A stretch of 64,000 bases of DNA from Symsagittifera roscoffensis (taxonomy: Eukaryota; Xenacoelomorpha; Acoela; Convolutidae), in contig NC_087064.1 of the NCBI RefSeq assembly GCF_963678635.1, forward strand, positions 58,538,338 to 58,602,337, given 5' to 3'. Below, piece by piece: positions 60,094 through 64,000 of the stretch. A program made the position numbers and the translations under genes. Each line of letters begins with the position of its first letter. The stretch's first letter is position 1. The notes under the pieces were generated by a model. It saw only the letters and a program-made list of their open reading frames with translations. It was not told where the DNA came from and did not search any database.

Positions 60094-60900
60094 CTATATT
60101 AGACGCACCTGCTTTTTTCCGTAGGCACTCCCAGAAATGTTGCTTTGCGCAAGTTTTTTCTTTCTACATTCCCGAAAGAAGCCTGAGTTTTTTTCGTTCC
60201 ACTGACAATTTTTCTCTTTGTTGCTCATCAGTTGTTGCGTGGGATAGATCCTATCTGCATAGCCTTTAAAAAATTCTCTGTAGTGTTGTGCGAATCCCAA
60301 AAAGCTCATTCACTGCGTTGTTTTTCGAGAATTTCCATGTCAGCACGGCATCCACTTCATTTGGATGAACTCTGTCGCGATTTTTTAAACTCATCCTTCC
60401 CATCTAATTTAAAGAGCCTGAAAGAATCTCGCCTTTGAGCTTTTGTTTTTCAAGAGTGCTCTCTTCGTGCAGTCGCACACATCATCAAGTCTGTCAATGT
60501 GTTCTCTAGATGTGTGCCTCTATCGCCATCTCGCCCCTATAGCACCTTAAGAGATCACCGTAATTCCTTTTAGCCTGGGTCAGAGCTTGAGCCATGAGTC
60601 GCTAAATAGTTGCTGTTGCATTGCCAAACCGAAAAGCATCCTTTTCCATCTTTACAAAACACTATCCAACGCGAAAACCTCCTTGTTCTATTTTCTTAAT
60701 TGTTTTCTCCAAATTTTGATAGGCTATAATCCATCCGTGGTATAGGATACGCATCGCTTAGAATATTAGCATTTAGCTATCAAAAGTCGTCCACAGCTGT
60801 CCACCTTTCTTTTTCGTCATGACGTATCCACAAACAGAAGACTAATTCTAAGGTTCTGTCATGTAGTTTTCTAGTAACAATTGTATCTCGGCCCGGCATA
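60094..60900 (-). pseudogene. Ty3/gypsy reverse transcriptase and RNase H connection, decayed
   Basis: From 60840 leftwards on the minus strand: DAYPIPRMDYSL, FGLANATATIQRLMAQALTQ, YGDLLRCY, ENTLTDL and SFLGFAQHYREFFKGYADR, matching Ty3/gypsy RT and its connection domain in order. The YxDD catalytic box after CY is destroyed, and frames change several times. Dead. Confidence 0.85.
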
Positions 60901-61345
60901 CCTCTGTTTTATGAGATTTGCCTAGCACCTTCCCTGTGGGCAACCCTCCCTTCTTCAAATTCTTTTACACCTGGTGTCTGCTTTATGTTTCGAGTTACCG
61001 TTTGTAATTCGAAACTTGACTCAGCATTTAAAATTATGTATCACTTGATTGTCACTAAAGCAGCTGCCTCAAGTGCTTGATGTACCCGAAAATAATCAAA
61101 CCAGAAATGCCTTTACAATGGTGCAAATCAACTATTCAAAAGCGTGTTTCAAATAATCAACCTTGAATCCAACGCTGAACTTGCAAAAGGCAACCCTTGG
61201 TACCTCACACTTGATATTAGGCGACAGCCTGGCGAGCGTGCCAAAAGGTAAGGACAGCATGAATAACCACAGTGATAGCGCTTGGAAGCGCAACCATCGC
61301 CAGTTAGATAAGACGATTGACTTCCTGAATGCAGGAAAAAAGCCA

Positions 61346-61640
61346 GCGTGGTAATTTTAGTGTGCACCAACAAAAGCTCCAGGAATCTGCATTCGTAAGA
61401 AGCGCGATGGGAAGAAATGTTATTCTGCCAATTGACATCAATTTAAGAGAAGATGCAATACTAAGTTCTAAGGATCTATTCTATAACAATGAATACGAGA
61501 ACGCACCTGGCCACAGCGCTTAGGCAGAATGAACTAACAATGAGGTGGAACCAATCATGCGTAACCTGGCAAGCGGCAATGCTTGCCGACGTTTATTGAT
61601 GGACCCGGAATATGAGTTGAGGACGACGGATCACATTATA
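61346..61640 (+). repeat. Unrecognised repeat module, copies at 62868-63040 and 63890-64000
   Basis: gccagcgtggta, gtgcaccaa and caggaatc are shared with 63890-63940, and cgtaacctggcaag and gagttgag(g/a)acgacggatca with 62950-63060. Weak plus-strand open frames (61329-61523, 63680-63946) are basic and lack known motifs. Possibly gag remains. Confidence 0.5.
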
Positions 61641-61692
61641 TATTTGCAGTGTGAGTTGAGAACGACGGATCAGTCCATATACACAGTCGACG

Positions 61693-62855
61693 GCATAGAG
61701 CTCAAGATCGATGCTCAATGCTTCTTTTTGTGATAACAGGTTCATGGACCAGTTTTACAGTGCTATCGGTTCCAGATCAGTGGCCGCGTTAGTCCAAGAA
61801 GGACGCGTTAAACTGTTTCATTCAAAGTTTTGAATCAATCACGCTCGACATTTTTTAAAAAGTTTCCTGTCCAAATACTTTGCCTTTTTTCTAAATTTAA
61901 GAATTGAAAGATCAATTCAGAAACATCTGAGCTCAATCATGATCTTCTGTCTAAAAGAGTATCTGCTTCCAATTTCTTCGACGTTTCTTCTTTTTTTCAA
62001 TTGCTGTGTGGTCGGACGAGGGAGCGTTTAAAGTTTAGAACCCGTTTCCGTTTTCATCGGATTGATGCATCCAACTAAAATCCCCAGACAAAACCTTGTT
62101 CGCGGGGTCTTGTCTGTTTGTCTCTTCAATATTCCCATCGACTGCCCGGACAAAGTTTCATCTTCCGAGTCGTTGGTTGCAGCCTCGTCAGACATCTGAT
62201 CGCTTGTAAAAAAAAACTGATTGTTTTTTTCTGATCCTTAATCCCTTCTACCCTTGTTCTAATTGAAGTTTTGATCCACACAATCTGGGGGATAGAGGAG
62301 ATTACTTGCGGAACCAGCATCCTGCAATCTCGCTCCGCCTTCCGGTGTTGAGGTCTTCTTTGATCGATTTGATTTTTTTTGCTAACCGCAAAAAAAACTT
62401 ATCGCTGCCCTCCACTCTGGCCGATCATTTGCAACCTCTCTTAATTTCGGTCTAATTACTGATTGAGCAACCGCGTCACCACCGATGCGACGTGCTATTT
62501 ACAGCAAAGAGAGATTGTTGATGTTGACAAGATTGACAAGAGTGAGCTCATGTTGCACCATTTTTCAGCGCAATTAAGAATCATAGGGAATGGCGTCGTT
62601 TTTAGCTAGGATCTTGATTTCAGCTCATTTTTGTATTTGCAGTTCGGAGTGTTCGGTATGGGAATAAGTGCCTAACAGTTTTCGTTGTCAGTCATTGAGA
62701 GCTCTGATTTTCTCTCTGGCTGGTTGGATAGTTGTTTTTTTGTTTGTTTTTACTGTTCAGAAAACTCGTCTCCTTACTCAGGCCTGTCATCCAACTGAAC
62801 TACCCAGCGACCTTTCTCACTCTGGCTCATAATTTATGACTTCAGCCTGAATAAT
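61693..62855. repeat. ~1.16-kb direct repeat, copy 2
   Basis: Collinear partner of 58679-59868 in the same orientation; diverged by many substitutions and short indels. Confidence 0.85.
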
Positions 62856-64000
62856 GTACTGCAATCACTATACCAAGAAACACAAGAACGCAACTGACCA
62901 CAACGCTTAGACATATTTATCGAACAGTGAGGCCGAACCAAAACTGCGTAACCTGGCAAGTTGCAATTCTGGTCGATTTGTTTTGATGGATCACGAGTAT
63001 GAGTAGAGGATGACAGATCAGATGATGGGTTGCACTATGAGTTGAGAACGACGGATCAGCCCAGGCTTACATTCGACGGCATCCACGTTGACAATTTGGA
63101 AGGGCAAGCCTGGATAAACCATGTGTTCCAGGAACAATTGGATGTACCTAAGTCGAGCTAACTAATACAGGGGTCTTGAGTGCCGAAGAACTAATGAATG
63201 AGCCATCTCTATCTTTGCGCTTCCTATTCTGAAGACGCGTCTGGGATCAGTAGTAGCGGTAACACAAACAGCACGCAGCTCGCGTAATCAAGAACAGAGA
63301 TCAGATGTGATAGAAAGACTGGGCAAAAGTGCCCTTAGGAGGACAAAACATCCAAGACGCAGACTGGGTCCAATTAATGAAACCGAAACTTCTCGACTTT
63401 CTAGATCGGAGACGCTGGTGAATAAATTGAAAAGGAGGATCTATTGAAACTGAATCTTCAAGTGGTCAGATTTGCTTTGGAAGCTTAGCGAAATCCGAAC
63501 GGTGTATTTTTGTCGGCCAAGGGATTATACAAGTATGAAGGAGTAGACTGGCTGATGGCAGCCGAAGTTGTTTTCAGCTCAACGACCGCATTTAAACTGT
63601 CCGATCTTGAGGGACTGCCGTCGTGTAACACCATGAGTCTGTTCAATGCCCCAAACACTGCAGGACGTGAGGGTAAAACATGATGATCAAAGAGGAGACG
63701 AGAAGCCAGAAAGATTCTCAAAAAAGAGAGCCCCCAACGGACAACATGAGAAAAAGACCAAGCAAGAGAGAAACCCGCGTGCTCACGTCAAGGAAGAGAG
63801 AGCGTATCCAAAGTAAGTGGAACAGAATGTTGACATGCAGCGTTACGGCGACTGGAAAATCAAGATATTTAAAAGGAACAAGGAGGAATTGCCAGCGTGG
63901 TAAATACAATGTGCACCAAAAATATGTTCAGGAATCCGGACTCTGAAGAACTGCGATGGTAAGAAAGGTTAGTCTGCCTATTGACAGCAATTTGGCACAA
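62856..64000. other. Retroelement-like edge of window, unrecognised
   Basis: Contains partial copies of the 61.35-kb module. A plus-strand reading near 63270-63420 is basic (PRRRLGPINETETSRLS), like nucleic-acid-binding gag tails, but no zinc knuckle is seen. Truncated by the window end. Confidence 0.35.

Overview
This window is genomic DNA from an invertebrate animal. It is AT-rich and repeat-laden, with spliced genes, T-rich intron acceptors, AATAAA polyadenylation signals, and CR1/Jockey-type LINEs and Ty3/gypsy LTR elements. A macroH2A histone variant and a DEG/ENaC channel make it metazoan. I cannot name the phylum from sequence alone. No prokaryotic features and no CRISPR array are present.

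Three host genes can be supported. (1) macroH2A (1208-9746, +) has six constitutive coding exons that join in frame to 373 residues, plus a possible 46-bp cassette exon. Its 6-kb intron holds a MITE with a 9-bp target duplication and a dead antisense LINE. (2) A compact two-exon gene (20024-20787, +) with a TATA box and poly(A) signal encodes a 189-residue secreted protein with six cysteines; I do not recognise it. (3) A DEG/ENaC channel (44233-47826, +) of about 862 residues carries two LDL-receptor class A repeats and a CUB domain in its extracellular loop, followed by two furin-type sites. This is the most interesting object in the window.

Region by region: 1-9.8 kb is macroH2A with its intronic transposons. 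9.8-12.4 kb is intergenic with one strong hairpin. 12.4-17.8 kb is an array of diverged ~1.2-kb units, each with a tRNA-like B box. 17.8-21.1 kb is intergenic plus the secreted gene. 22.07-26.14 kb is an LTR element on the minus strand with gag and protease but no recognisable reverse transcriptase. 26.1-44.2 kb is gene-poor, with a decayed LINE, many tandem and dispersed repeats, and a cluster of long G or C homopolymers. 44.2-47.8 kb is the channel gene. 47.9-64.0 kb is a mosaic of decayed Ty3/gypsy pol pieces on both strands, in which pieces of the channel's last exon have been copied at least twice.

The genes form no operon or pathway. The coherent stories are the channel with its duplicated 3' end, and the macroH2A locus, where splicing choice could decide whether the macro domain is made. 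Splice sites are read by eye and are predictions.
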